A stretch of DNA of 64,000 nucleotides from Prinia subflava (GCF_021018805.1 NC_086247.1:122747094-122811093), one strand, 5' to 3'; counted from the stretch's first letter, positions 1 to 12,480 are shown. Numbers and translations: made by a program. Notes: generated by a model from the letters alone, not told the origin.

Positions 1-987
1 ACTAGTGTTCTGTGACTGCAGGCTTGATTTGCTAATAAAGACAATACCCTACCCCAAAGGTTTTTTTCCAGCTGCAGCCCCTGAAGCACAAATGTTGAGC
101 ATGTATCACACAGAACTGTCAGTTACTACTGGAGCCAGAAAATTGTTGTTTCAAATGTTACAGTACAGGAAAATCGCCTCTCTGCACTTGCTGCCAAAAA
201 AATGACAGCTTAATTTATGCCATGCTGAAGCTACATTACAGAGCCATTCAGCCTGGCAGTTAAGTACACTCCATGCTCACATCTTTCCCCTGTGCAAGTG
301 CACTGGGGAGAAATACACAGGGACTGTAATAAGGACAATTGGCTGCAGTGTTTTCCATGTCACTGGAACTAAATACAGGTGAAACAGTATCAGCAATAAA
401 ATACATCACCTGAACCTCATATGCAAAACACCCGTCGGTGTGTGGATTCAAAAATAATCAGGAAGGATGTGGGACAGAAATGTTATGCATGAAGTGGATT
501 ATATAGAGGTTTGCTTGTGTCAGACCTCTGGGTTTTATGTTGAAGGGAGGTGCTGAGGTATTACCCATGCCTTTGAAAATTATGTCAGTATCCTTGGTTC
601 AGACCTTCAAAACTTGGCAATGTTTACACTTTCTGAAATTAAAAATCTGACAGTATTAAAGCACAGCCTAGTGCTGATATTTGTCATCAAGGTTTTCAGA
701 AGATATTAAAGATGCACATGACATTATTTAAAATGGACCATCAGCCAAACAAATCCCATAAAATTATCATCCTAAATGAATCCCAAGATTGCTATGTAGT
801 TTTTTAAGGCCAAAGCTTAATTTTGTTTGACATTGAAACAATGATCATCCATGTAATAGAATGAAAGGAAATTATCATGTCTGTTTTTCTAGTTAGTTTA
901 TTCATATTAATCACATGGTAATTATGTCCAGAAAGATTGATCTTAAACAATCTTGCAAATGAAGAATTGTAATTCATTTCATAAACT

Positions 988-1017
988 CATCAAGATCAAA
1001 ACCAGTTGATCTTGATG
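988..1017. repeat. Perfect 12-bp inverted repeat with 6-nt loop
   Basis: The left arm CATCAAGATCAA (988-999) and right arm TTGATCTTGATG (1006-1017) are exact reverse complements around the loop AACCAG. The pairing does not extend beyond the arms because the next flanking bases are T against T. It could form a hairpin in RNA or single-stranded DNA. The arms are too short for a microRNA precursor, and there is no T-run typical of a Pol III terminator directly after it. Confidence 0.85.
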
Positions 1018-1540
1018 TCAGTTAATTTATTTCCCTTCTCCTTCCTTTTCTACTCAATGTTTGTACCAGTATTACTATGTACAATATTAGTGCTTACCTT
1101 TAGAAGGCTTTTGCTAATAGCTAACCCATTCACAGCTGACTGGCTTCACAGCTGTTTTCTGAAGTGGAGGGCAGTAAAACAAAAGGCTTCTTGAAATGAA
1201 TCAAATGCACTGACTGTGATTTTTAAAGCATAAATGGTCTTCAAATCTACCCATTCTTGTTTGTGCTGTGAAATCTACCTGCAGTGAGTGGGGCTGTGTA
1301 GAAAACCACTATGGGGGGTTTGAAGAAAATATTTCTTATTAACTTGGAAATTCTGGGTACAAATAAATAACTTCAGGATTTGTCATAACATCAGAACAAT
1401 GTTAGGCTTAGAACTGGCATGGTTTCTTTGGGAGATCTTGTGTCTTGTGTGAGCTTGTGTCCACATCTATTTTAGCCTGAATGAAATATTTACCATTCCT
1501 GTTTTCACAGAGGTTACAACTTGAGTGAACCCCAAATCAG

Positions 1541-1601
1541 GCAAAAAAAAAAAAAACAAAACAAACAAACCAAAAACAAACAAACAAACAAAAAAAACCT
1601 C
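1541..1601. repeat. A-rich / (CAAA)n simple repeat
   Basis: A run of 14 A's is followed by irregular CAAA and CAAAA units ending in a run of eight A's. It could be a decayed poly(A) or slippage product. No retroposon body is recognisable next to it. Confidence 0.85.
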
Positions 1602-3534
1602 AATTCAAATGAGTGAACTGTGGCTGTTGAACTACAAATAGAAATTCTTACAGTCTTTATGCTGAATATTAAATCTTGTTCACTCAGAATCAAATGCTGG
1701 GAAGTCTTTCATCCATGTAAGAGGAAGTCTGCCATTTAGTAAGGCAAATCAAAATGAAAATAACGTAATTCCATAAAATTACTTAAATTTCAATTTCAAT
1801 TTAGTATATTAATACTAAAAGATGTTTTAGTCTTTTCTTGAAACCTCTCATGAATTTCTAAATAAAAATCTTTTTAAGCTTCTGTCATGTAAAACCCTAT
1901 TCACTTTAAATTGGGCATATAGCAAGGATTTATCTTACAGCACTTATGTTTTTTTTATTTTCTCTCTCTGTGTAAAGCTCTTGAACCAAATCACTATATT
2001 ATTTGTGCTTGTTCATAGACTGACACTATCAAATCCATAATCTCTTAACACATACGGGGCATTTCACACAAGGCATTTTCTGTGTGATTAGGAATGCTGT
2101 AAATTATCCATTTTCATTTCATGAGAAATAGGTGCCTCTAGTACAAAGGTCTGTGCCAATCCCATTCAGTGGAGAAAGAAACATGACATTCTGTTCCTTA
2201 GGAGCCATAACTCATTGCTAGTTCTACCAGATAAACAACAGGCTCATCTTTAGCATGTGTATCTTTACTTATAAGGACATACACAAATTGTCTATACTTC
2301 AGCCCTGTCAGGATTTAGAAGATTATTATCACACATGAAATTGGTGAGTCAATGAAGAATGAGTTTCACACTCCTCAATGATTAATGACCAGTTAATCAG
2401 ACACTGAATATGTTTCCTTGTAAAATTGGCCCACAAAGACATAGGAAGGTGCAGAGATATCCCAGGTTTCAACCATGGAGCTTTAGTAATTTAGTCTATT
2501 AGCAAGAAGAAAGCAGCTTTACAAATATGACAGCTGTATTTTACAATTTTTCCTCCTGAGGAAACAAAAGTATGCTGATGCTGCACCCAAAGTCAACCTG
2601 AAACTCCTACTTTTATAGTATTATCTAAATATCCAGATTTAGGCGAAGGATTAGAACTCTGAGAACCCACTTTGGAATTCCCTGAAAACAATGGATGCTA
2701 GGTCTAAGGAGGAGTTATTATATGAAATTTAGCATTTTAAGAGTGCTTTGGGCTTTCAAATTTCTAATTAATTAATTCTAATTATCGTGCAACACAGTAG
2801 TATTTGGAGTGAGGTTTCTTAGACTGTTTTTCTGTATGCTAAGGTGCCTCAAATCATGTTTCTGTAACAGAAACCTAGATGCATGAGAATGCCTCTCTCT
2901 TTTGTATACATTCTTATTAATATTGTGGCTGTTACCATTTGTTCTCCTATCTCATTGCTGTTTCTAGTAAATTATTATTATTTCAACCTGTGATCTTTAC
3001 CCTTTGTGCTTTCAGTTCTCCCCCCCAGCCCACTGCAGGGGGAAGGGGAGGGAAAATGAAGGATTGAGAGAGTGGCAGTGTGGTTTGAAGAGTCTCAGTG
3101 GGATCACAAAGTTGTGGAATACCATTTCCAAACCACAACAATTTGGAAAGCCAGATTTTGCTTTCTTGCCTTGGGGTAGACTAATCCTTATGAAATATGA
3201 AATGTTAGGATTCCGTTGCAAAGGAAACCAATGGCTGTACACACAACTGCTTTTGTGTGTTGACAGTCTGAAGCTGACTTTCCAAGCTTGGAGACATCAC
3301 CTGAGTATTGCCACACTCCACAAGCAACCTTTCAACTGAAGCAGAAAATAGCGTGACATAAGAGAAATTCTGTTTTGATTTTCTCTTTTTATTAGGGCTT
3401 TCAGCATTTGCTGCACCTTTCTAACTTAACTTATATTGTCCTGATCTCATTAAGAAAAATAAGCTCATTAGGAAAATAAGCTACCAGTTTCCTCTTTCAG
3501 GAATATAACCCAGAGCAAATATCTCTAATATACT

Positions 3535-4005
3535 ACAACAACAACAACAAGTAAAAAGTGGAAGGAAGATAGAAATTCTGGAATGCCTTGATTTCTTGAT
3601 TTTTCATACAAATGAGTGAATGAATGCCAGAATGGAAGAAACACATCTCCACAAGCTAACTCTGAAGATGTGTGTTGAGAGAAATGCAGCAGGCAGCTGC
3701 CATTAAGACATCTATTGATTTCTGTAATATCATGTAATTGTTCAAATACTTCAACCAATTTCAATTTTGCTTTAGTCTTATGGAAGAAGTTTTCTAGAAA
3801 GGTAATATGAAAATTTCAGGAGTGCTACTACAACTAAGTATTCCTTTTCTGATCCCAACAAATTCTTAAACCACTTAAAAGTGCTCATTAATTGAAAAGT
3901 CCAACAACATAGTAATAACATCCTCTAATAAAAAAGAGCAGATACTGTGATAATAAAAGCTCCAATAATATGTCCATGTATTATTATTCTTATTGGCTTA
4001 TATTT
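3535..4005. other. Non-coding; short (ACA)n tract
   Basis: Five ACA-type triplets lie at about 3535-3550. The rest is AT-rich unique sequence up to the CR1 terminus. A 79-codon minus-strand frame (3525-3764) has no recognisable similarity and its C-terminal valine run is simply the translated triplet repeat. Confidence 0.6.
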
Positions 4006-4476
4006 AGAATCATAGAATGTTTTGGATTGGAAGGCCATCCAAAAATCATCTAGCACCAGCTCCCCTACCATGGACAGGAACACCCTGTACTTGATCAAGT
4101 GGCTCAGAGCCCCCTGTGGCCTGGCCTTGAATACTTCCAGGGATGGGAATCCACCACCTCTCTATGCAATATTTCCAGTACTTCAACACCCTCTGAGTAA
4201 AGAATTTCTTCCTTGAAACTAATCTAAACTTACCTTCTTTCAATTTTAAACCACTGCCTCTTGTCCTGTCACTATCTGCCCATATACAAAGTCCTTTTTC
4301 CTCCTTTTTATGTAAGCCCCCTTAAGGTAGTGGAAGGTGCTATAAGTTCTCCTTGGAGCTCTTCTCCATGCTATACAACCCCAGCTGTCTCAGCCATTCC
4401 TACTAAGAAAGGTGCTCCAGCCCACTGATCATCTTTGTGCCCTAACATTTCTGAACAGCAGCAGGTCAGTGTGAAC
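4006..4476 (-). mobile_element. CR1 LINE, 5'-truncated 3' fragment
   Basis: The plus strand reads as the reverse complement of a CR1 3' end. It opens with AGAATCATAGAATG, the CR1 terminal octamer region, then runs through the hallmark order: GGATTGGAAGG, CATGGACAGGAACACC, CAGAGCCCC, CTGGCCTTGAATACTTCCAG, GGATGGGAATCCACCACCTCT, GTAAAGAATTTCTTCC, AAACCACTGCCTCTTGTCC and CTGATCATCTTTGTG. CR1 is a non-LTR retrotransposon of birds and reptiles, typically 5'-truncated and lacking a poly(A) tail. Only about 470 bp remain and no reverse-transcriptase coding sequence is present, so the copy is dead. Small indels and substitutions suggest moderate age. Among the CR1 pieces in the window this is the best preserved. 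Confidence 0.93.
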
Positions 4477-4760
4477 ATCAACACTAGACCCAGTTCCTAA
4501 AACTCTAATTGTGTCAATTTTTAATCTCCAAAGGTATGAAATTGATGGACCACTGGGACTAACTGTGGTCACACGAGTAAATGTTTACTTGATCAGGCAT
4601 GCAGACACCATAAATTTATGTATATATATTTATATAACATGACCAGACACAACTACATATTTTTATTTTTATCAGAAGTTTATTAAGCCTAGAATATAAT
4701 GTTTTCAGTATTAAAATGCAACCCACCAAGTTATATAGTATACAAATATTTGACTTATCT
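4477..4760. other. AT-rich spacer between CR1 and A-run
   Basis: Unique AT-rich sequence with a short TATATATA stretch near 4620-4635. Nothing else is recognisable. Confidence 0.6.
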
Positions 4761-4803
4761 AAAAAAAAAAAAAAAAGAAAAAAAAAAAAAAGAGAGAAAA
4801 AAG
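4761..4803. repeat. A-rich simple repeat
   Basis: Two long A runs separated by a single G, followed by a GAGAG interruption and another short A run. The frames crossing it on either strand give only poly-lysine or poly-phenylalanine and are artefacts. No mobile-element body is recognisable on its 5' side. Confidence 0.9.
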
Positions 4804-6640
4804 CCATACAGTCAGCTGGAATTTTCCTCCCATTCTCCCATCTTACCAGCTTAGGAAGAGGTAGAATAAAAAATCAAGACATCTCTATTTCTGATTGAAC
4901 TATCCTCCTCTTGGTAAGGCTGCAGCAGGCTGCTTTTCTTTGGCCTCAAGCACAAACTGGATAGATCTAACTGAGATCAGTTTTGGTGCTTAAAGCCCAT
5001 GAAGCAGGTACCCAGACACCCCTTGTACAGCTGGCAACTGTATTGCAGACAAGGTAATGAATACCTGCTGCATATGGTCTTCCTTTCCTCAATTTCACCA
5101 TCTTTTGAGTGTTTTTGGCACTGGTTATTTCCAGAGTACAGATCTGTCCCCATCTTCAGTTAAGACCCCGTGGTCCTATTTGTATCCTCAGAAAACACTG
5201 ATGAAGACAGTGAAATTTTGGCCTCATATTTGGTGGGTTTTTTCATCAATTACGTTCATTCACACAAAATTATACTTTTCTTTCTTCAGCTGGAAAAACT
5301 GTTAGGTCATTTCAACTTATTGGAAGTATAACTTACATTCTGGGTTTTATTGTTCAATTGATATGTGGGTCTTTTCCTGCAAAATTAAATATTAGTTTTC
5401 TATCAAAACACTACATTCAAAGAGACAGGCAGTCTTTACAACATCAAGATGATTCTTTAGATCTGACACAGGATTCCAATTAGGACGAAGTTCCATCAAT
5501 TGTTTAAATATGCCAGTACTCTAACCTGTTTGAAGGCTCAAAAGAAAATATTTAGTTTATTGTCTTAACTGCATAATTCTTTGCACTAAAATGCTTCGCT
5601 TTTATCAATTATTTTATCAATCATCCTTTAAAAATAGTATCTTATACTAAAGCGAAATTGCTACAAAACAGTAAAATTTATTTAGCAACAAAAGTTATGG
5701 TTTTGGGGTTTGGGGTTTTTTTGAAAATGCTAGACTTTGGAGGCAGTGTTCCTTTAAACAACCCTCTGTGAACAGTAAGTATTAAGATTTTCTTGTCATT
5801 GATGACTATTGAAACTCATATTTGAAAACAACTTTTTTTATTTTGTTTTAGACTACATCAAGGCAGATGGAGAAGACAAGGAGAGCAACTAAATGAGAAA
5901 TGTAAATTATTTCCTTCAAAATTGAAGTATTTTATAATAAACAAAGAGCTAAATTTCTAGTTGCTAAGAGACCTACATCAAAACAACTACCTTTCCGTTC
6001 TAAATAAGGACCCAGCATAGACTATGGTTTAACTCTTTGTGGTCTCCAGCTTCTCACACGGTAGCATTGAAAATGAACAAGGGAATAAAAAAATACATTT
6101 GTGTAACTACAACAAATACAGTTAGTAAAAAAAAGGTACGTAACTATTTTATTAGCTAATGGTTAGGATGCTATCAAAGCTTGGGTTTTTTACCTCAGGA
6201 AAAAAAATGCAATGTGTCAGAGAACATAAAATTTGTTTCATTTAAGTAATAAGATGAACTGTTATCAGAATGAGACCTTTTAAAGAAACAAAAAGGAATG
6301 TTTTGAGCAATATGTTTAAGTAGTGCCTGTGTTGTACTGACTGACTCTTACAGTGTTGGTGTCTTTGATCCACTGTGTAAGAGAATGTGTGGCTGCAGGC
6401 CAGCAATAACAACCCCAGAAACCTTTAAAAAGTCAGCAGCTTTTCCTTTCTTTTTCCCTCCCCCTCTCTTTATGTCACGGAAATCAAACATGCAGCTAAA
6501 GGGCATCATAAATATATCTGATCACTGTTCAAGGGGTTTCCAAAATGAGCCACCGGAGAGACCATCTTTATTGCAAGGCCAATCCCAGTTTTAATCAAAG
6601 CAAATGTGCTTTAAAACCTAGTTGATTAAACTGGAGTAAA
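4804..6640. other. Unique non-coding sequence; weak acceptor at 5851
   Basis: No gene is supported. A pyrimidine-rich acceptor-like sequence ends at 5851 (TTTTGTTTTAG). The sequence downstream is open in one frame for about 35 codons, but only a weak donor (AATGTAAAT near 5902) follows, so I do not call an exon. A frame of 82 codons (5057-5305) resembles nothing. Confidence 0.6.
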
Positions 6641-6761
6641 CGTCAAAATAAAGACCGCAGAACAGTATTTACACAGAAGACATGTCCACCTCATTTATGC
6701 AGTGCCAAGGACTCATTTCTGCACCGTTCCAAAAGCTGTCCTATTCACCAGGAAATTTGTC

Positions 6762-6807
6762 CAGTGCCCTCTTCTGGACTCTGGGAAATGATAAAGAGGG
6801 GGCACTG
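6762..6807. promoter_or_regulatory. Candidate divergent pair of CTCF-like sites
   Basis: Positions 6762-6777 read CAGTGCCCTCTTCTGG, whose reverse complement CCAGAAGAGGGCACTG fits the known vertebrate CTCF core (CCASYAGRKGGCRSY) at nearly every position. Positions 6792-6807 on the plus strand contain AGAGGGGGCACTG, which matches the 3' half of the core but has a poor 5' half. The two point away from each other, and together they form an imperfect inverted repeat in which AAGAGGGGGCACTG pairs with CAGTGCCCTCTT apart from two extra G's. CTCF binds such sites to block loop extrusion. Occupancy is inferred only; the right-hand site is the weaker call. Confidence 0.5.
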
Positions 6808-6899
6808 TACTTTTAGTTAGCTTCTCAGCTGCTGCAGTGTCTCCGCAGATATTTTGCACGTCTGTCTCACTCAGCATTCAGTGAGCCTCCCTCTCTGCC

Positions 6900-7559
6900 T
6901 TCCTTAACCACAGGACCACGACCCATAGTTACTTTTCACTTTTTTGGGTCTTTATGCAGTTCTGCCTGCGAAGCCAGGCTTCCTCACCTAGAGTCAGCAC
7001 CTGTGGTGTAATATTCCTCCAGCTGACCTTGTCTTGCTGCAGGTCTAGTGGAAGAGAAAAATGCCAACTCTCAGTTTGATTTAACTTCAGCTCTATAGAC
7101 AACATGCCACCTAGACGATAATTTCTGACACTAGAAGAGGTGAAAATCGACACCTGCTTCCAGGCTCTTGCTGACTGCTGAGATGTTTGAGACATTTTGC
7201 CAACAGAGAATAGAATATCAAAAGACAGGAGATCAAGATTAGCAGCCTGTGGGAAATTTGATTGTTACTAGTCTGAACACTTAGCACAAGTGTTGTACTT
7301 TGCCCACAATGAACAAATGAGGTATAAACATTGTATGCAAAGGAAACTTATCTATTAAGAAAAGGCAAAATATCCTGAGGATTGAGTGGTAGTTGCAAAA
7401 AGCTGAAAAAACAGCAGAGGAGTCAAATGTATAGTTTGATAGTCTGACAGTTCTCCTGCCAGAAGTTGCCTCTGTTTATTCCAGCTTCCTTATGTACCTA
7501 CAACCTTTTAGGAACAATGATGGTTCTCCAGCTTCTCCTCTTCCTGAGTAGTTTGATTA
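6900..7559. other. Unique non-coding sequence
   Basis: An 88-codon minus-strand open frame (6929-7195) has no recognisable domain and no supporting context. Nothing else is identifiable up to the next CR1 copy. Confidence 0.6.
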
Positions 7560-7975
7560 TCACAGAACCAGACAACAAACTGGGTTGCAGGGGTCCACCA
7601 AAGTTCATCTAATCCAACACCCCTGCACTGAGCATGGACATCTTCAACTAGATCAGGTTGTTCAGAGCCCCATCCAACCTGATGGTGAATGCTTTCAGGG
7701 ATGTGGCATCCACTTCCACTCTGGGCAATCTTTTCCAGTGTTCTACCACCCTCAGCATAAAAGACATTCTTCTAATCTAATTTAAATTTGCACTCTCTTT
7801 GTTTAAAACTATTACTCCCTGTGTTATTACAACAATCTGTGTTAAAATCTGTCCCTTGTTTACTTTTATTAATTTAGAGATAAGGTCAATTCATCACTCT
7901 GTACTCTTTGTACAGTGTACCTTCACTGGGAAATACGTGACATTTGAGCTCCTCAGCCTTGTCTGAAGCTCCAGT
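7560..7975 (-). mobile_element. CR1 LINE, older 3' fragment
   Basis: It begins with TCACAGAACC, a decayed CR1 terminus, and preserves the CR1 order: TCATCTAATCCAACACCCCTGC, a degenerate block around AGCATGGACATCTTC, TCAGAGCCCCATCCAACCTG, TTTCAGGGATGTGGCATCCAC, TGGGCAATCTTTTCCAGTG, CACCCTCAGCATAAAAGACATTCTTC and TCTAATCTAATTTAAA. Identity is clear to about 7845. The remainder, which includes CTCCTCAGCCTTGTCTGAAGCTCC near 7950, is so degraded that the end is approximate. It is more diverged than the copy at 4006-4476 and so probably older. There is no coding potential. Confidence 0.85.
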
Positions 7976-10900
7976 TTCTTGAGAAATATGAATGACCTCT
8001 AAATTTTGTCCAGCCTTAAGACCATTTCAGTCACAGTAATCACAACACTGATAAGTCATACCTCAGCATGTGCAAGCCTTCAATGTAATTAAATGGATTC
8101 CACGGACCCTCTGTTTTCCACCTTTGGTTCTATTACTCATTTAAGTCCATCTTTGATTCCTATTTTGCAGTTTCTTCAGGAGATTACGTGCAAAAAATTC
8201 ATGGAAAATGTAGGGGTTTTTTTCATATTTTTTCATGAAATTCCCTTCTGTGGGGCTGAATTATCATTCATTCCAAATACTGTTGCTGTGCTTGTGTTCA
8301 ATAGTTTCAGTAATTCTAAGGACACCAAACCAGTGCAATGCATTGTTCAGATATATGTTACAATAAATGGCAGTAGATTTGGCTCAGTAATTTAAAAATA
8401 CTTGTTAAGACAAAGGAGAAGGTAGCAGAGAGAGCCCTGAAAGGCCAGCTGCCGTGTCAGGTGTATGGCATAACTTTCAAACACCCTAAACATTTTGATA
8501 GGGAGGTTCAGTGAAGAAAGGGAAAGAGAGGAAGGTTTGCTTTTGGTTGTAGGCAGCTCTATTTCAAAAGTATTGAAAGAAATATTGAGCATGACTGATT
8601 CAGCATGGAATACAGAACTACAAGCATGAGTTAGCTGAGTCAGAGACACACAACATTAATACACTTTTTTCCTCAACAGCTGGCATGAGACAGCTTATTC
8701 TTTTGTTTTGATATTATCACCATAAAAACTATCTTGCAAGTACACATGGATGAAGTCTAATTCTTGAAATCACCTCTATCATAAGATGACCTCCTGAACT
8801 AATGTGTTAATAAACTGGGGGCTATTTAACCTTAAGCACGGACTTTGAGAGACAGCAATGCATATTTGGGAAGTATATTCGTATTAGCATAGTGATCATC
8901 CATTACCATTTGCAGCTGTTTTACATTAATCTTTGTTTTCTTAGGTGACAACTGTGTTTCCTGTAAAATACATGTATGTTTTTAGTCTAAAAAGACAAAT
9001 ATAACAATTTACTTATTTAATCTTCAGCTTACATGCACTCTTATGACGGTAATATCAATCTTTTACTGAAATTACAATTTTAGTGCCATCTAAATGAATT
9101 TTTTTTTGATCCAAAATTATTATGGGAATGGGATCAAAACAAGTCACTAAATCACAAAGTGTGCTGTTACTGATTATGTAGGCCTGATTGCTTTGTATGA
9201 CATTTGCAGATGTTCCAAGTCAGCTTTTCTTTTTAAGCTGAATAAGAAAGCCTGTTCCCAATACTGAATGCTATGTCAAAGCAAAATGTTTAGGTGTTTT
9301 TGGCTTCCTGTGGTGGCTGACTGCATCACCATTTTGTGCCTGTCTATTGAATGAAGTGACACTTCTGAAGGTCAGTGTCAGATATCTTCAAACCTAAAAC
9401 AGCTGACCAGTGTCCACAACCTTTTAAATCAGTAGAAGCTGAGCTGCTTCAAGGAAATTGTGTCAGAAGTTTCCAATGTAATAAATGAGATCAGAACCTG
9501 ACCCTCCTTGTGACAGGTGATAAAAGAATAACAGAACAGCCTTGTATCTTCAACCTCCTTTCCTTCTCCCTTAAACCACAGATATTTATGGAAAATATTT
9601 ATTACAAGAAAATGTCTTCTAGAAAAACAGCAGCAATTTGTTCTGCCCCGAGACAAGAAATTTATGCTTAACTTACAAATTTTGTCTTTATGAACCTTAC
9701 ATTAACTATAACATGAATGTTAAGAGTTTCTGGCAGGGTTTTGTCACCTCTCACATGTGTTAACCAGAGGAAGCCAGAGGACAAGAGAAACACTTGTTAG
9801 CATGGGATAAGTGCCTTGGAAAACAATGAGCCTGACAGAAGACTGAGCAAGTCATGGTTCAGAGACAGCTGTGGATATTTACTGACATGAGATTTAACAA
9901 GTCATGCCTGCCCTTGGGACTGAGAGCAGAGCTGCTCTGCCAGCTGAATGCAACCAACAATGTAAAGCAGGGAAGCAGAAGAAAAGTACTTTAAATAGAG
10001 GTGTTTAAAATGAGAGTGGTCTCTTGGCTCTCTAGGCCAAGGGGTCTAAACTAAAGAGGGAGTGCCCTGGGCAGGAAAAGAGAACCTGAAGTTAGGGAGG
10101 ACATGAAACCATGGGGATCAAAAGGATGCAGGATAAAAAAAGAGTGGGAAAGTCAGAGCTCTTCTATTATGGAGAGGAAACGAAACCAAACCTTTTACGA
10201 GCAAATGTTTTTTGCTACTTTTGTATGGACCTGTAAATAGCTCTTTTTGCATCTGAATGGTGGGAACGAGCTTAAAATGTTGGTTTAGAATGCTTACCTT
10301 CTTTGTTGTGAACAAACTGAAGGACTCAGGAAGAAACAATCTTAGTGAGAAGGTAGAAAACTGCAGAGAAGATTGGGGAAGAGAATTGGTGACAATTTTT
10401 TGTGGAAGAAACGGGACTGGAACACCTCCTATGCCTTCTGGGCAGGAGGGCTGAAATGGAGTGACTACCCCTGCAATGAGCCAAGGATGCATAGCTGGAG
10501 TGTTATTAGGGCCAATGAATCCAGAAGCATCAGTCTTAACATAATTTTCTGAAACAAGGAGATGTTCTGAAGACTACCACAGTCCATTGAAGAAGGTATT
10601 TTTCTTGGAAATAGAACCTCTTGCTTTCCATTCATTTTTGAGGAACTGTCAGCTGAAACAAATTCCCTTCTGGTAATAGTGGGTTGCATGCAATCCTGCC
10701 CAGCCATGGGTGGAGAAGAAAGGGCAGGATGGACCTTATTTCTAAATAAGCACATTCATGCAAACTGTATAGGAGTCTGTTCATACAGACCAAAGTCGAT
10801 ACTGTTTATAATTGAGCTAATGATATATTAACTCTCTTTTGTTATAGTCAGAAGCCTAATTGCTTGCTATAAGATATGAGTCTCAGTGCTCCATATGTCA

Positions 10901-12359
10901 AGTATGCCGAATATTCAGAGGAGTGGCACACAGAAAGCGTTACTACAAGATTAGGTTGGGTTTTCGGCTTTATTTTATTTTCAGTTTTTGTTCCGTGTTT
11001 TTTAACGCACACTTTGACTTTGTCACAGCGCTCCAGACACATGACCCCTTCAATGGTGTGGTTCAGTGTTAGTCTAATCAAAACATGTTAGTCACATGAA
11101 TATTTGTGAAACGCACAGATGACAGCTTCACTGTATGCATCCAGGATGAACTATCTCTTCAAATGAATGACATCAATGTAATCTCTCTGAATTCAGCAAA
11201 CTATAAGTCATGTCAGCTATGTTCTACCAACTTTACAAGACTGTAGGACCCTAATCAATCTCACAGTCATGTTTTTAATCCAAAATGTTTAACCTTGCCC
11301 ATTTACAATGTCATGCCTTGAAACTCGCCTAGCAAACCAGACTCATTTCCTTTCTTAGAAATTGTCATTAATAATTTCTGTACTTGCTGACTCATAAACA
11401 ATATGATTGTCAGGGAAATGCACCTACTTCCTGAAAATTACTTTCTTATAAAGAATGTTATTTTAGGTATTACTTTAAACTGACTGAAAGTAACATAAAA
11501 TATTAGAAAGATGCATTGCTCCATAGAGGATAAAGTATTTTTCCTATACATCCACAATTCAAGAGGACAATTTAATCTTCTAGACACCATGGTTAAATAC
11601 CTCATAATACTTACATGTTAAAGCTGCCTTATGAGATGGAAACATAATCCTGTCAAAAGGATTTGCATATACTATGTTGATGTAGTTAGTCCTCCATCAT
11701 AATTAAATGATTAATTTTAAATTGTGTGATTTTAAAAGAAGCTAGAAAAAACCTGAGTAAAATAATCAAAATCCAAAATACCAGATTTTACAATGTGAGA
11801 CGCGATCAACCAGAGAATCATACAAATATATCACATGAATGAAGCTATTAAGTATATTTTTGCACTAATTTCAGGGTCTATGCTATTAAGGGATTACAGT
11901 ATAGGCAATATTTTCCAAGACCAAAGAATGTTCCACTGTATAGTAGGTACTGAAGAGAGGGCTAATGAGAAAAAGAGTGATTGTGACAAGCAATTATGTC
12001 ACCTATGTGAATGGCTTAATTTTCTAAATTAGCCACTTTGATAATTATGACATCTCATTTGTCTTTTAATTCCATGAGCTGTGAAGTTTACCTTTGATTT
12101 TTTTTTCCAATCAGATAAGAGGCTTTGATAAGCCAAGGGTCTATTATGTGCCTGAAAAACCTCACATTTCAGTCTGCTCATCTGCTTGAACTGGAGAAAA
12201 TAACACTCTTCACAAGAGCTCTCCAAACAAGGCTTCCACTCCTTCTATTGGCACTAGCTATTAAAAAAATATTTGCTAAGCAAATTAATAATGTAAATAA
12301 AACTGCAAGTGGGACTGTTTAGTCTGCTTAAGAGGGAAGGCAAACAAACTGTTTTCAAG
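7976..12359. other. Unique non-coding sequence
   Basis: No gene is supported in this 4.4 kb. Open frames reach 124 codons (10118-10492, minus) with no recognisable family and with overlapping frames on the other strand. The stretch near 10850-11230 has more CpG and less simple sequence than its surroundings and could be constrained. ATTTGCAT, the POU octamer, occurs at 11661-11668. These are hints only. Confidence 0.55.
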
Positions 12360-12480
12360 CACTTTTTAAACCACTTGAACAACGGGCCATTTGCATACAA
12401 GCAATTAGCATGTTAATTACAAATGATTCTTATCCACTCATTAGAACATTTCTGAGATTCACTGACAAATATGGGTCTTT
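12360..12480. promoter_or_regulatory. Candidate enhancer: POU octamer and TAATTA cluster
   Basis: Within about 45 bp there is an exact POU octamer ATTTGCAT (12389-12396) immediately followed by ACAA, then CAATTA (12402-12407) and TTAATTA (about 12413-12419), which are homeodomain cores. The reverse complement of the first part, CTTGTATGCAAAT, resembles the SOX-OCT composite but with one base fewer between the half-sites. Such clustering is typical of developmental enhancers in vertebrate gene deserts. AT-rich DNA yields TAATTA often by chance, so the call depends on conservation that I cannot test. Confidence 0.3.

Larger units (their letters stand above)
1..3534. other. AT-rich unique non-coding sequence
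   Basis: No gene is supported here. The longest open frame is 111 codons (3004-3339, plus strand); it overlaps a 76-codon minus-strand frame, has no recognisable domain and sits in sequence of ordinary non-coding composition. The interval contains a 12-bp hairpin at 988-1017 and a CAAA-rich tract at 1541-1601, listed separately. A weak exon-like segment at 2312-2343 (CAG acceptor, GTGAGT donor) has a competing AG only 9-10 bases before the acceptor, so I do not call it. Confidence 0.7.

Noticed and set aside
2312..2343. 32-bp exon-like segment ending at GTGAGT
   Set aside because: A competing AG lies within the pyrimidine tract and two frames are closed; probably chance.
4761..4803. Poly(A) tail of a SINE or processed pseudogene
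   Set aside because: No Pol III boxes, body or target duplication is visible on the 5' side; simple A-rich sequence is the simpler explanation.
5852..5901. Possible exon after the TTTTGTTTTAG acceptor
   Set aside because: The downstream donor (AATGTAAAT) is weak and no frame resembles a known protein.
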